Below, one piece after another: positions 48,464 to 56,250 of a stretch of 64,000 nucleotides of DNA. Source of the stretch: Saprospiraceae bacterium (GTDB lineage: Bacteria > Bacteroidota > Bacteroidia > Chitinophagales > Saprospiraceae); assembly GCA_016715245.1 (NCBI GenBank), contig JADKAS010000001.1, positions 566,163 to 630,162 on the forward strand. The letters run 5' to 3'. The translations under genes and the position numbers were made by a program. The notes under the pieces were generated by a model. The model worked only from the letters and a program-made list of their open reading frames with translations. It was not told the DNA's origin and searched no databases. The number at the start of each line of letters is the position of its first letter. Within the stretch, counting starts at the first letter, position 1.

Positions 48464-49375
48464 ATGAGCGTAGACGAAGTTGTTATTCAATTTAATGGAA
48501 ATCAGGTTTTTCTTCTGAACTTTTGCCTGGCTTATATTATGTTTGGTGTAGCTCTGGAACTTTCATTACATGATTTTACATACATACTAAAAAACAGAAA
48601 GTCTACCTGGGCTGGGTTATTATCCCAACTTGTGGCCCTGCCACTTTTAACTATAGTTTTGATTTGGATTATAAAACCATATCCCAGTCTTGCGCTTGGG
48701 ATGTTACTTATTTCCGTGTGCCCTGGAGGCAATGTGTCCAATTATGCTGTACATCTTGCAAAAGGTAATACGGCACTTTCTGTAGTGTTAACATCTATTT
48801 CGACGTTAACCAGTTCTCTACAGACACCATTTACTTTTTCTTTGTTATATTTATTCTTGCCAGACGAAATGAAGATGGAGAGTTCAGAAATGAGTGTACC
48901 TTTTTTTCAAATGGTAGAAACCATTTTGATTTTGATGATTCTGCCGTTGTTATTGGGAATGAGTGTAAAACAATATTTCCCTGCACTTCAATCCAAAATT
49001 CTGAAGTCGGTAAAAATAACCAGTATGTTGATTTTTATCGGAATAATAGCGGGTGGAATTTTTTCAAATTGGCAAAATATTCACCAACATTTAGGTAAAG
49101 TATTTTTTCTGGTAGTGATTCACAATTCGCTGGCACTTTTGATTGGGTTTTGGATAGCACGATCGTTTGGTTTGCCATTCAAGGACAAAATTAGTATTAG
49201 TATAGAAACAGGCATACAAAATTCAGGTCTCGCGCTTGTATTGGTATTTAATTTTTTCGACGGAATTGGCGGAATGGCATTAATTGCAGCCTGGTGGAGT
49301 ATCTGGCACCTGATTTCGGCCTTTTCTGTGGCCTATTTCTGGAGATGGAAACAATCCAAAACCCCAAAAGTATAA
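48464..49375 (+). CDS. Bile acid:sodium symporter (BASS/SBF family)
   Basis: 303 residues with about nine membrane helices. The family motif CPGGNVSNYAVHLAKGNTALSVVLTSISTL (about 87-116) contains the crossover GGNxSN, and the second crossover motif ETGIQNSGLALVL (about 246-258) is also present. Known members co-transport sodium with organic anions such as bile acids, pantoate or keto acids. Substrate here is unknown. It lies 7 bp after the AspT-type transporter, probably co-transcribed. Its stop is 8 bp from the restored 3' end of the convergent MazG-like gene. Confidence 0.87.
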   Translation: MSVDEVVIQFNGNQVFLLNFCLAYIMFGVALELSLHDFTYILKNRKSTWAGLLSQLVALPLLTIVLIWIIKPYPSLALGMLLISVCPGGNVSNYAVHLAKGNTALSVVLTSISTLTSSLQTPFTFSLLYLFLPDEMKMESSEMSVPFFQMVETILILMILPLLLGMSVKQYFPALQSKILKSVKITSMLIFIGIIAGGIFSNWQNIHQHLGKVFFLVVIHNSLALLIGFWIARSFGLPFKDKISISIETGIQNSGLALVLVFNFFDGIGGMALIAAWWSIWHLISAFSVAYFWRWKQSKTPKV

Positions 49376-49383
49376 AATCCTGT

Positions 49384-49871
49384 TTATTTATCGGAAATGA
49401 TTGTTTTTAAATCGGCTTCAGAATAATTAATGTTTTTTAATACTTTTTTATCTTCTTCCCTGTACACCAGATATTCCCCGTTTTTTCAATAATATGTGAA
49501 AGAGTATTTTTATGTTCCCAGTAATAATCTCTTGTCAACACTGCTTCTTCGTAAGTAGAACAGGCCTTGCTCATATTGGATCTCTGAACTTCATCAAAAA
49601 GTTTTTTAAACTTTCCAGCTAATCCAAACTCCAGTACGGCACCGGATAAAACGTATTGTAAATAACTCAAAGCATCCGCTACTCCGACAATATCTTTATT
49701 TTCTATGGCTTCTTTTAATTCGTCCAATTCCTCCTGTAACAAAGAAACTCTTAAGTTGCATCTTTTTTCATCGGGAATTTGTGGTGTATCCAATACGGGT
49801 AAGTCAAATAAATCGTGGAATTTTTTTACGTCGTTTAATGCATTGGGTTCCTTAAAAGTGTGTAATAACAT
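49384..49871 (-). CDS. MazG/HisE-like nucleoside triphosphate pyrophosphohydrolase (one frameshift near 3' end)
   Basis: About 161 residues after repair. The all-alpha NTP-PPase core shows RVSLLQEELDELKEAIENKDIVGVADALSYLQYVLSG (about 42-78), with the EExxE and ExxD magnesium ligands. The intact frame ends at 49437 with an unnatural tail. Adding one A (the plus-strand T6 run at 49491-49496 should be T7) gives IEKNGEYLVYREEDKKVLKNINYSEADLKTIISDK, ending at the TAA at 49384-49386; this tail resembles those of other Bacteroidota members. Known family activity: hydrolysis of nucleoside triphosphates to monophosphates, often for nucleotide-pool cleaning. It lies 8 bp after mpl and is probably co-transcribed. 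Confidence 0.82.
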
Positions 49872-49879
49872 GTTTTTTT

Positions 49880-51220
49880 TTATTGAATATTTTTATAATC
49901 CAGTTGATCAAAAGTACCGCTTGTCATCAGTAGAATATTGTAGTCTTTATATTTTGATTGGTTTAATTCCTCCAGTAGTTTTTCTTTATCTGTCAAAACC
50001 ACCATACCCGGGAACTGAAAACATTTTTTAACAAAATCCTTATCCAAAACAGGTTTGTTTTTCATTTTTAAAGTATGTTCACTGTAAAACACAATGACTG
50101 CATCGGCATCTTTAAGTGTATGGCTGTATTGAGGCAGAAAGTTGGAATCAAGACTTGAAAAAGTATGAAGTTCAAATACAGCAAGAAGTTTTTTATCTCC
50201 ATACCATTGTTTATTGGCTTTTGTGGTGGCATTAACTTTTGAGGGTGCGTGCGCAAAATCAAGAAAAATTTTGCGATTATTATTTTCAGCAATCAACTGA
50301 AGTCTCTTCGCTGCGCCTGTAAAATCAGCAATAGAATTAAAAAAGTCTTTTTCAGAAATACCTAATTGTTTACATACCATCATGGCAGCGCTCATGTTTG
50401 ACAAATTATGATTTCCAATGACCGAAATACTGAATTTTTCGCCATCATATTCAATAAAATCCAATGAATCTAACCGTTGTAAAGTTCTATAGGGAATATA
50501 ACGTATATTTTTTTTGGTTGAATGGATAACAGATGCCACTTCCTTGTCTTCTTCATTGTAAATGACAATAGCGTTATCTTCTAAATTGTTGATATAAGTT
50601 AAAAAAACTTTTTTATAATCTTCATATACAGGAAAAACATTGATATGATCCCATGCGATACCTGTTAAAACCGTAATATGGGGATGGTAATGGTGAATTT
50701 TAGGTCTCAAGTCAACAGGGCTGCTTAAATATTCATCTCCTTCCAAAACAATCAAAGGAGCATCACTGATTCTAACCATATTTTTAAATCCCACAATCTG
50801 AGCTCCTACAAGGTAATCAAAATCAATATTACATTTTGACAAAACATGAAGAATCATAGAAGTTATGGTGGTTTTTCCGTGACTTCCTGCCACCACTACC
50901 CTCTTCTTGTTCATAGACAAAGTATAAACCAACTCAGGATAAGAATACACAACAACCCCTAATTCTTTTGCCCTTATTAGTTCAGGATTGTCTATTTTTG
51001 CATGCATTCCCAGAACAATAAATTCAAGTGCGTTGTGTATTTTTTCGGGAAACCACCCCATTTTATCCGGTAGAATTCCTACTTCCTTTAACCTGCTCAA
51101 GGAAGGTTCGTAAATTTCATCATCAGAACCGGAAACTTCATAACCAAGCTGATGCATATCAATAGCAATATTGTGCATAGCAGCACCTCCGATGGCAATA
51201 AAGTGAACTTTTTTATTCAT
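49880..51220 (-). CDS. mpl: UDP-N-acetylmuramate:L-alanyl-gamma-D-glutamyl-meso-DAP ligase
   Basis: 446 residues with the Mur-ligase three-domain plan. The Rossmann-like start is VHFIAIGGAAMHNIAIDMHQLGYEVSGSDDEI (about 5-36). The ATP P-loop is AGSHGKTTITSM (about 112-123), followed by EGDEYLSSPVDLRPKIHHYHP (about 163-183) and DFAHAPSKV (about 325). The absence of MurC-specific blocks and the EGDEY...HYHP pattern mark Mpl. Known role: reattaches the recovered tripeptide to UDP-MurNAc, bypassing MurC-MurE in wall recycling. This fits the NamZ and amidase genes in the window. A TATGTTTG box lies 33 bp upstream. The MazG-like gene follows. Confidence 0.9.
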   Translation of the reverse strand: MNKKVHFIAIGGAAMHNIAIDMHQLGYEVSGSDDEIYEPSLSRLKEVGILPDKMGWFPEKIHNALEFIVLGMHAKIDNPELIRAKELGVVVYSYPELVYTLSMNKKRVVVAGSHGKTTITSMILHVLSKCNIDFDYLVGAQIVGFKNMVRISDAPLIVLEGDEYLSSPVDLRPKIHHYHPHITVLTGIAWDHINVFPVYEDYKKVFLTYINNLEDNAIVIYNEEDKEVASVIHSTKKNIRYIPYRTLQRLDSLDFIEYDGEKFSISVIGNHNLSNMSAAMMVCKQLGISEKDFFNSIADFTGAAKRLQLIAENNNRKIFLDFAHAPSKVNATTKANKQWYGDKKLLAVFELHTFSSLDSNFLPQYSHTLKDADAVIVFYSEHTLKMKNKPVLDKDFVKKCFQFPGMVVLTDKEKLLEELNQSKYKDYNILLMTSGTFDQLDYKNIQ

Positions 51221-51252
51221 TTAAAAAATATAAATAAAATATAACTTTTGTG

Positions 51253-51260
51253 CAAACATA
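51253..51260 (-). promoter_or_regulatory. -7 promoter box TATGTTTG for mpl
   Basis: A minus-strand TAnnTTTG match 32 bp before the mpl ATG at 51220. Confidence 0.5.
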
Positions 51261-51372
51261 TAAAAAAAGAAGATATATTTTATATAAATGTATAATTCTT
51301 TTGCTTATGCTCTATTATGCAGACAAATAAATAAAACAAATTCAAAAAACTATATATATCCAATCATTATAA

Positions 51373-51380
51373 TATTTTTG
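51373..51380 (+). promoter_or_regulatory. -7 promoter box TATTTTTG for the deoxynucleoside kinase
   Basis: A TAnnTTTG match 18 bp before the first sense codons of the kinase frame (stop at 51392-51394). It shows that the true start must lie downstream of about 51387. Confidence 0.5.
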
Positions 51381-51397
51381 CATTCTAAATATAAAAA

Positions 51398-52051
51398 ATC
51401 ATCAATTCACCATTTCCATATAATTATATTTGTATTGAAGGCAATATCGGTGCGGGTAAAACAACTTTTTGTAAAAAAATACAAACTGACTTTGAATGTA
51501 ATCTGATTCTTGAACAATTTGACGACAACCCTTTTCTTCCTTTATTTTATAAAGAACCCGAACGATTTGCCTTTACCGTTGAATTGTTTTTCATGACGGA
51601 ACGTTATAAACAAATGCAGGCTAACCTGCTCAATCAAAATCTGTTCAGTCAGTTTACCATTTCAGATTATGCCTTTGTGAAAACATTGCTATTTGCCAAA
51701 AAAAACCTGGTGGAAGAGGAATTCAGATTGTTTCAAAATCTTTATCATGTATTTGATCAGACTTTTCCAAAACCTGATCTTTTGGTATACTTTCACAGGA
51801 ATGTCAATGTACTGCAGGAAAAGATAAAAAAAAGAGGAAGAGTCTACGAAACCGAAATTTCTGATGATTATCTCCTCCAGGTTCAGAATGCCTATTTCGA
51901 ATATTTCAGAAATATTCTATCTTACCCGGTTTTAATTATCGATGTAGACATGTTGGATTTTGAAAACAATAACGTTCATTATGAGCAACTCAAATATCTC
52001 TTGACAAAGAAGTACAATCCCGGTGTTCATCGGATCAGTTTAGTCATTTAG
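51398..52051 (+). CDS. Deoxynucleoside kinase (dAdo/dGuo kinase type); canonical start codon missing
   Basis: About 217 residues in an open frame beginning after a TAA at 51392. P-loop IEGNIGAGKTTF lies at about 51434-51469, followed by LEQFDDNPFLPLFYKEPERFAFTVELFFMTERYKQM (the DxNP and ERY substrate-binding blocks), FAKKNLVEEEFRLF, the lid KIKKRGRVYETEISDDYL, and a C-terminal LKYLLTKKYNPG. No ATG, GTG or TTG occurs in frame before the P-loop; an internal TTG at 51584 would delete the P-loop and is not believable. Candidates are ATC at 51398 or 51401, or a sequencing error near CCATATAATTAT. Known reaction: phosphorylation of deoxynucleosides. Start position uncertain. Confidence 0.78.
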   Translation: MINSPFPYNYICIEGNIGAGKTTFCKKIQTDFECNLILEQFDDNPFLPLFYKEPERFAFTVELFFMTERYKQMQANLLNQNLFSQFTISDYAFVKTLLFAKKNLVEEEFRLFQNLYHVFDQTFPKPDLLVYFHRNVNVLQEKIKKRGRVYETEISDDYLLQVQNAYFEYFRNILSYPVLIIDVDMLDFENNNVHYEQLKYLLTKKYNPGVHRISLVI

Positions 52052-52126
52052 TCTTTCAAATATCATTTTTCATAGGTTTTATAAAATGATTAGGCTAACA
52101 AATGTTTTTTATCGTCTGATTATAGA

Positions 52127-52134
52127 TAATTTTG
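52127..52134 (+). promoter_or_regulatory. -7 promoter box TAATTTTG for sppA
   Basis: A TAnnTTTG match 18 bp before ATG 52153; it excludes the in-frame TTG at 52132, which lies within the box. Confidence 0.5.
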
Positions 52135-52152
52135 TACCATAAATATAATTTA

Positions 52153-53937
52153 ATGGAAAAAAGAAATACCAGTACATTTACTCCTTCCCTTTTGGGGTCC
52201 TGCCTTGGCGTGATTGTGTCATTTGCCCTTATTGCTTTGATTATTAGCTTGTCGGTCATATTCGGTTCTAAAGGTGAAACCACCTCTGTGAGAAAAAATT
52301 CAGTATTGCATCTGCGCCTGGAAGGTATAATCCCTGAAAAAACAGGAAACACCATGGACGAAAATGCTTTTTTAGCCATACAGGATGAGGCAATTGGATT
52401 ACAGCGATTGTGTAATATCATCAAACATGCAGAAACAGATTCAAAAATAAAAGGTATTTTCCTTGAAAACAATTCGGTAACGATGGGTCAGGCTACTTTA
52501 TATGCAATATCCAATCAATTGAAAGCATTTAAGGAAAGCGGAAAATTTATTTATAGTTATGCTGATATGCACAGCCAATCTTCCTATTTTTTATGTTCTG
52601 TATCTGATTCAATGTTCCTTAATCCACAAGGCATGGTCGATCTAAGAGGATTTGGCACTATGGTTCCATTTCTTAAAAACACGTTGGATAAACTGGGTAT
52701 AAAAATGGAAGTTTTTTATGCAGGGGACTTTAAAAGTGCTTCTGAACCATTCCGCCTGGATAAAATGAGTGATGAAAATAAACTGCAAATCAAAGATTTT
52801 CTCAATGATATGAAGGCTTTAATGTTAGAAACCATAAAAACCAACAGAGGGCTTGCACCTGAACAAGTCAACACTATTATGAATGAGTATGGGGGAAGGT
52901 CAGCTAAACGGGCTTTGGAAAATAAACTTGTCGATAAACTTTGCCACAGAAGTACAGTCGATGAGATTATCAAAACCAAACTCGGAATAGAAGCGGATAA
53001 AAAAATTCATTTCGTGTCGTTGGAGAATTATAATAAGTCAGTAAAAATTAAAGATTCCAAATCAGATAATAAGATAGCAGTGGTGTATCTTGAAGGTGAA
53101 ATTGCTTATGGCGAAGACAACAAAGGAGTCATTACCAAAAATAAGTACGGTAAAGTTTTTACTAAAATTCTGGAAGACAAGGAGGTTAAAGCCGTTGTTT
53201 TACGGGTTAATTCACCGGGAGGAGATGCATTTACATCAGAAGTTATTTGGGATTATATTGAGAAAGTTAAAGCCAAAGGAATTCCGGTGGTCGCATCTAT
53301 GGGAGATTATGCCGCTTCAGGTGGATATTATATATCATGTGGTGCAGATTATATTTATTCCCAACCGAATACACTGACCGGTTCCATCGGCGTGTTTGCG
53401 ATGTTCCCAAATTTTAGTTCACTTACAAGGGATAAACTGGATGTCAATTTTGATACAGTTAAAACCAATGATCTTGCCGTTGCTCTAAGTCCATTTCACC
53501 AATTGTCTGAAAAAGAAAAAAATATCATGCAGGAATCTGTTCTGGAGATATATGATTTGTTTTTAAACAGGGTGAGTACAGGTAGAAAACTGAGTTTGGA
53601 CAGTACAAAAGTAATCGCAAGAGGACGAGTTTGGACAGGTTCAAAAGCCAAAACCCTTGGCCTTGTTGATGAGTTGGGAGGCTTGGAGGAAGCCATCAAT
53701 AAATCTAAAGATCTGGCTAAAATTTCTGAATACAGTATTGTCGAATATCCCGGCATCAAACCTGATTTTTTATCTGAATTGATGCGTGAACTTGACAGAG
53801 GTGGTGAAGAAGAAGTAATCAAACATCTGGCTACGCCGGAGGAAAGAAAAATATATAATTTTATTCAGCAATCAAGAAAAATACTGACTCCTAACAGGGT
53901 ACAAACGAGATTGCCTTTCATTCCGGAATTTAATTGA
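52153..53937 (+). CDS. sppA: Signal peptide peptidase SppA (67-kDa type)
   Basis: 594 residues. One N-terminal membrane helix (about 15-38). Tandem S49 domains: the catalytic Lys lies in AGDFKSASEPF (about 194) in the N-terminal half, and the nucleophile Ser in YAASGGYYIS (about 389) in the C-terminal half, as in the two-domain SppA of enterobacteria. LRVNSPGGDAFTSEVIWDYI and TGSIGVFA are further S49 signatures. Known role: membrane-bound digestion of leftover signal peptides. The start is ATG 52153, 18 bp after a promoter box. A bidirectional terminator separates it from the convergent fba gene. Confidence 0.93.
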   Translation: MEKRNTSTFTPSLLGSCLGVIVSFALIALIISLSVIFGSKGETTSVRKNSVLHLRLEGIIPEKTGNTMDENAFLAIQDEAIGLQRLCNIIKHAETDSKIKGIFLENNSVTMGQATLYAISNQLKAFKESGKFIYSYADMHSQSSYFLCSVSDSMFLNPQGMVDLRGFGTMVPFLKNTLDKLGIKMEVFYAGDFKSASEPFRLDKMSDENKLQIKDFLNDMKALMLETIKTNRGLAPEQVNTIMNEYGGRSAKRALENKLVDKLCHRSTVDEIIKTKLGIEADKKIHFVSLENYNKSVKIKDSKSDNKIAVVYLEGEIAYGEDNKGVITKNKYGKVFTKILEDKEVKAVVLRVNSPGGDAFTSEVIWDYIEKVKAKGIPVVASMGDYAASGGYYISCGADYIYSQPNTLTGSIGVFAMFPNFSSLTRDKLDVNFDTVKTNDLAVALSPFHQLSEKEKNIMQESVLEIYDLFLNRVSTGRKLSLDSTKVIARGRVWTGSKAKTLGLVDELGGLEEAINKSKDLAKISEYSIVEYPGIKPDFLSELMRELDRGGEEEVIKHLATPEERKIYNFIQQSRKILTPNRVQTRLPFIPEFN

Positions 53938-53993
53938 TCAATAAAAAACTTATCGCCGTTAATATTCTTTAATTTAGGAAGAGGTGGCACCAT

Positions 53994-54031
53994 AAAAAAA
54001 GACCTGAGTTTAGTTAGCTCAGGTCTTTTTT
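53994..54031. terminator. Bidirectional terminator between sppA and fba
   Basis: Stem GACCTGAG / CTCAGGTC (54001-54008, 54018-54025) extended by an A7 run at 53994-54000 and T6 at 54026-54031. U-tracts form on both strands, serving both convergent genes. Confidence 0.85.
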
Positions 54032-54060
54032 AATAATTATTTTATTGATGATGATTCACA

Positions 54061-55131
54061 TCAAATATTTCTGTTTATACAATTTAAATCCTCATAAGCC
54101 AACTTCAATCTCTTACTGAATGAGGTTTCTGCAGACCTCAACCAAACTCTCGGGTCATAAGCCTTCTTATTGGGTTTGTCATCTCCTTCAGGGTTACCTA
54201 TCTGGCCCTGGAGGTAAGCCTTTTTACCTTCGTAATAATCTTTGATGCCTTCCCAGAAAGCCCATTGTGTATCTGTATCAATATTCATTTTTATCGCACC
54301 GTAATTGATGGCTTCCCTGATTTCTTCCCTGGAAGAACCGCTACCGCCATGGAATACAAAATGAATCGGATTAATTCCCGTTTTGAATTTTTCCTGAACA
54401 AAATCCTGTGAGTTTTTCAGAATAATCGGTTTAAGAGAAACATTTCCCGGTTTATACACTCCATGCACGTTACCGAAAGCAGCAGCAATGGTAAATCTGT
54501 GTGAAATTTTGCTTAGTTCCTCATAAGCATAGGCCACTTCAGAAGGTTGTGTATATAACCTTGAACTGTCAATGCCCGTATTGTCTACCCCATCCTCTTC
54601 TCCTCCGGTCACACCCAACTCAATTTCGAGGGTCATACCCAAAGCTTCCATTCTGGCAAGATAGTCCTTGCAAATGCTTATGTTTTCATGGATATCTTCT
54701 TCGGACAAATCCAGCATATGAGAACTGTATAAAGGAAAACCAAACTTTTCGTAATTTTTTTCACTGGCGTCTATCAAACCATTGACCCACGGAAGTAAAT
54801 TTTTTGCACAATGATCTGTATGTAATATAACAGGAACATTGTATGCTTCCGCGAGCTGATGAACATGCTGAGCACCGGAAATACCTCCCAGTATTGCGGC
54901 TTTTTGATCAGTATTACTTAGTCCTTTTCCGGCGTAAAAAGCCGCGCCACCATTACTGAATTGTATAATTAGCGGACTATTTACATCTCTTGCCGTTTCC
55001 AAAGCTGCGTTGACCGTATTGGTACCTATGACATTGACAGCAGGAATTGCATAATCATTTGAGTTTGCGTCATTAAGCAATTCGGTCACTTCGTCACCAA
55101 ATAAAACACCTGATCTGAATTTTAAAGCCAT
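54061..55131 (-). CDS. fbaA: Class II fructose-bisphosphate aldolase
   Basis: 356 residues. Zinc-site and active-site blocks: VILHTDHCAKNLLPW (about 100-114, with the His ligand and catalytic Asp), LEIELGVTGGEEDGVD (about 172-187), AAAFGNVHGVYKPGN (about 220-234, His), HFVFHGGSGSS (about 258-268) and MNIDTDTQWAFW (about 283-294). The length and HGVYKPGN pattern match the class IIA FbaA of Escherichia coli type. Known reaction: reversible cleavage of fructose-1,6-bisphosphate. It lies 20 bp after trxB, with no promoter match between them, so it is probably the second gene of a trxB-fba operon. Confidence 0.95.
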   Translation of the reverse strand: MALKFRSGVLFGDEVTELLNDANSNDYAIPAVNVIGTNTVNAALETARDVNSPLIIQFSNGGAAFYAGKGLSNTDQKAAILGGISGAQHVHQLAEAYNVPVILHTDHCAKNLLPWVNGLIDASEKNYEKFGFPLYSSHMLDLSEEDIHENISICKDYLARMEALGMTLEIELGVTGGEEDGVDNTGIDSSRLYTQPSEVAYAYEELSKISHRFTIAAAFGNVHGVYKPGNVSLKPIILKNSQDFVQEKFKTGINPIHFVFHGGSGSSREEIREAINYGAIKMNIDTDTQWAFWEGIKDYYEGKKAYLQGQIGNPEGDDKPNKKAYDPRVWLRSAETSFSKRLKLAYEDLNCINRNI

Positions 55132-55151
55132 ATTATTTATTTTTAATGTAA

Positions 55152-56090
55152 TTAAATCAATCCTTTTGCAGCCAAATATCTTTCAGCATCCAATGCCGCC
55201 ATACATCCTGACCCGGCCGCCGTGACCGCCTGTCTGTAAATATGATCTGAAGCATCTCCCGATACAAATACACCTTCAATTTTAGTATGGGTTCTTCCCG
55301 GCACAGCCTTCAGGTATTTATTGTCATCCATGTCCAGCCAACCTTCGAATATCTCTGTGTTGGGTTTATGTCCAATCGCCACAAAAAAACCAGTGACATC
55401 CAATGTTTGTTCAGATGATGTAAGTACATTTCTTATTTTCACACCATTTACAGCATCTTCACCAAGAATTTCTACCGTTTCCGTATTCCAGTGAACTTCG
55501 AGATTAGGTGTGTTTATAACGCGTTCCTGCATGATTTTGGAAGCACGCATTTCATCTCTTCTTACCAATAAATGTACTTTTTTGCACAGTTTTGCCAGAT
55601 AAGTGGCTTCTTCTGCTGCCGTATCTCCACCACCTACTATGGCCACTTCCTGACCTCTGAAGAAAAATCCATCACATACGGCGCATGCTGATACACCTTT
55701 ATTCATCAGTTTTTGTTCAGACGGAATTCCAAGCCACTTTGCACTTGCCCCAGTGGCAATTATCACAGAAAGAGCCTCCATCTCATGTCCCGTTTCTGAC
55801 CATACCTTCAAAGGAAACACAGAAAAATCAACTTTTGTAATCATTTCATACCGAATGTCAGTGCCAAACCTCAACGCTTGATTCTTAAAGTCTTCCATCA
55901 TTTGTGGTCCCATTATACCTTCAGGATAACCGGGATAATTTTCTACGTCATTGGTGATGGTAAGTTGTCCTCCCGGCTCTTTTCCTGTATATAAAACAGG
56001 TTCGAGATTAGCTCTCGAAGCATATATGGCTGCTGTATAGCCAGCCGGTCCGGATCCTATAATCAGACATTTTAATTTTTCAGTACTCAT
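55152..56090 (-). CDS. trxB: Thioredoxin-disulfide reductase
   Basis: 312 residues from ATG 56090 (MSTEKLKCLIIGSG). The upstream in-frame start at 56126 lies before the promoter box and is rejected. FAD-binding GSGPAGYTAAIYASRA (about 12-27), redox-active CAVCDGFFFRG (about 134-144), NADPH-binding VGGGDTAAEEATYLA (about 151-165) and GVFVSGDASDHIYRQAVTAAGSG (about 277-299). Known reaction: NADPH-dependent reduction of thioredoxin. It is probably co-transcribed with fba. Confidence 0.95.
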   Translation of the reverse strand: MSTEKLKCLIIGSGPAGYTAAIYASRANLEPVLYTGKEPGGQLTITNDVENYPGYPEGIMGPQMMEDFKNQALRFGTDIRYEMITKVDFSVFPLKVWSETGHEMEALSVIIATGASAKWLGIPSEQKLMNKGVSACAVCDGFFFRGQEVAIVGGGDTAAEEATYLAKLCKKVHLLVRRDEMRASKIMQERVINTPNLEVHWNTETVEILGEDAVNGVKIRNVLTSSEQTLDVTGFFVAIGHKPNTEIFEGWLDMDDNKYLKAVPGRTHTKIEGVFVSGDASDHIYRQAVTAAGSGCMAALDAERYLAAKGLI

Positions 56091-56115
56091 ATATATTGTA
56101 TAATATTTTGAGGTA

Positions 56116-56123
56116 CAAAGATA
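56116..56123 (-). promoter_or_regulatory. -7 promoter box TATCTTTG for trxB
   Basis: A minus-strand TAnnTTTG match 25 bp before the trxB ATG at 56090. The position confirms the shorter start. Confidence 0.55.
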
Positions 56124-56188
56124 CATAAAAAATCAAATTACTTATGTTCCCTAAGTAACAAAGGAATTCGAATTGTTTACAATTCAGA

Positions 56189-56220
56189 TTGAATTTATAT
56201 GTAAAATTGTTCTAACTTTG
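56189..56220 (+). promoter_or_regulatory. Promoter for ade: -33 TTG and -7 TAACTTTG
   Basis: TAACTTTG at 56213-56220 with a TTG at 56189-56191, 21 bp apart, 30 bp before the ade start. Confidence 0.5.
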
Positions 56221-56250
56221 TAAAATTCTTTATTTGATATATGAATACCC

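Noticed and set aside
51288..51506. 72-residue plus-strand ORF before the kinase
   Set aside because: It overlaps the kinase P-loop in another frame and is a Lys/Ile-rich product of AT-rich DNA; the kinase frame is clearly the coding one.
52062..52090. Inverted repeat ATCATTTT...AAAATGAT between the kinase and sppA
   Set aside because: AT-only stem with a 13-base loop and no T-tract; too weak to call a terminator.
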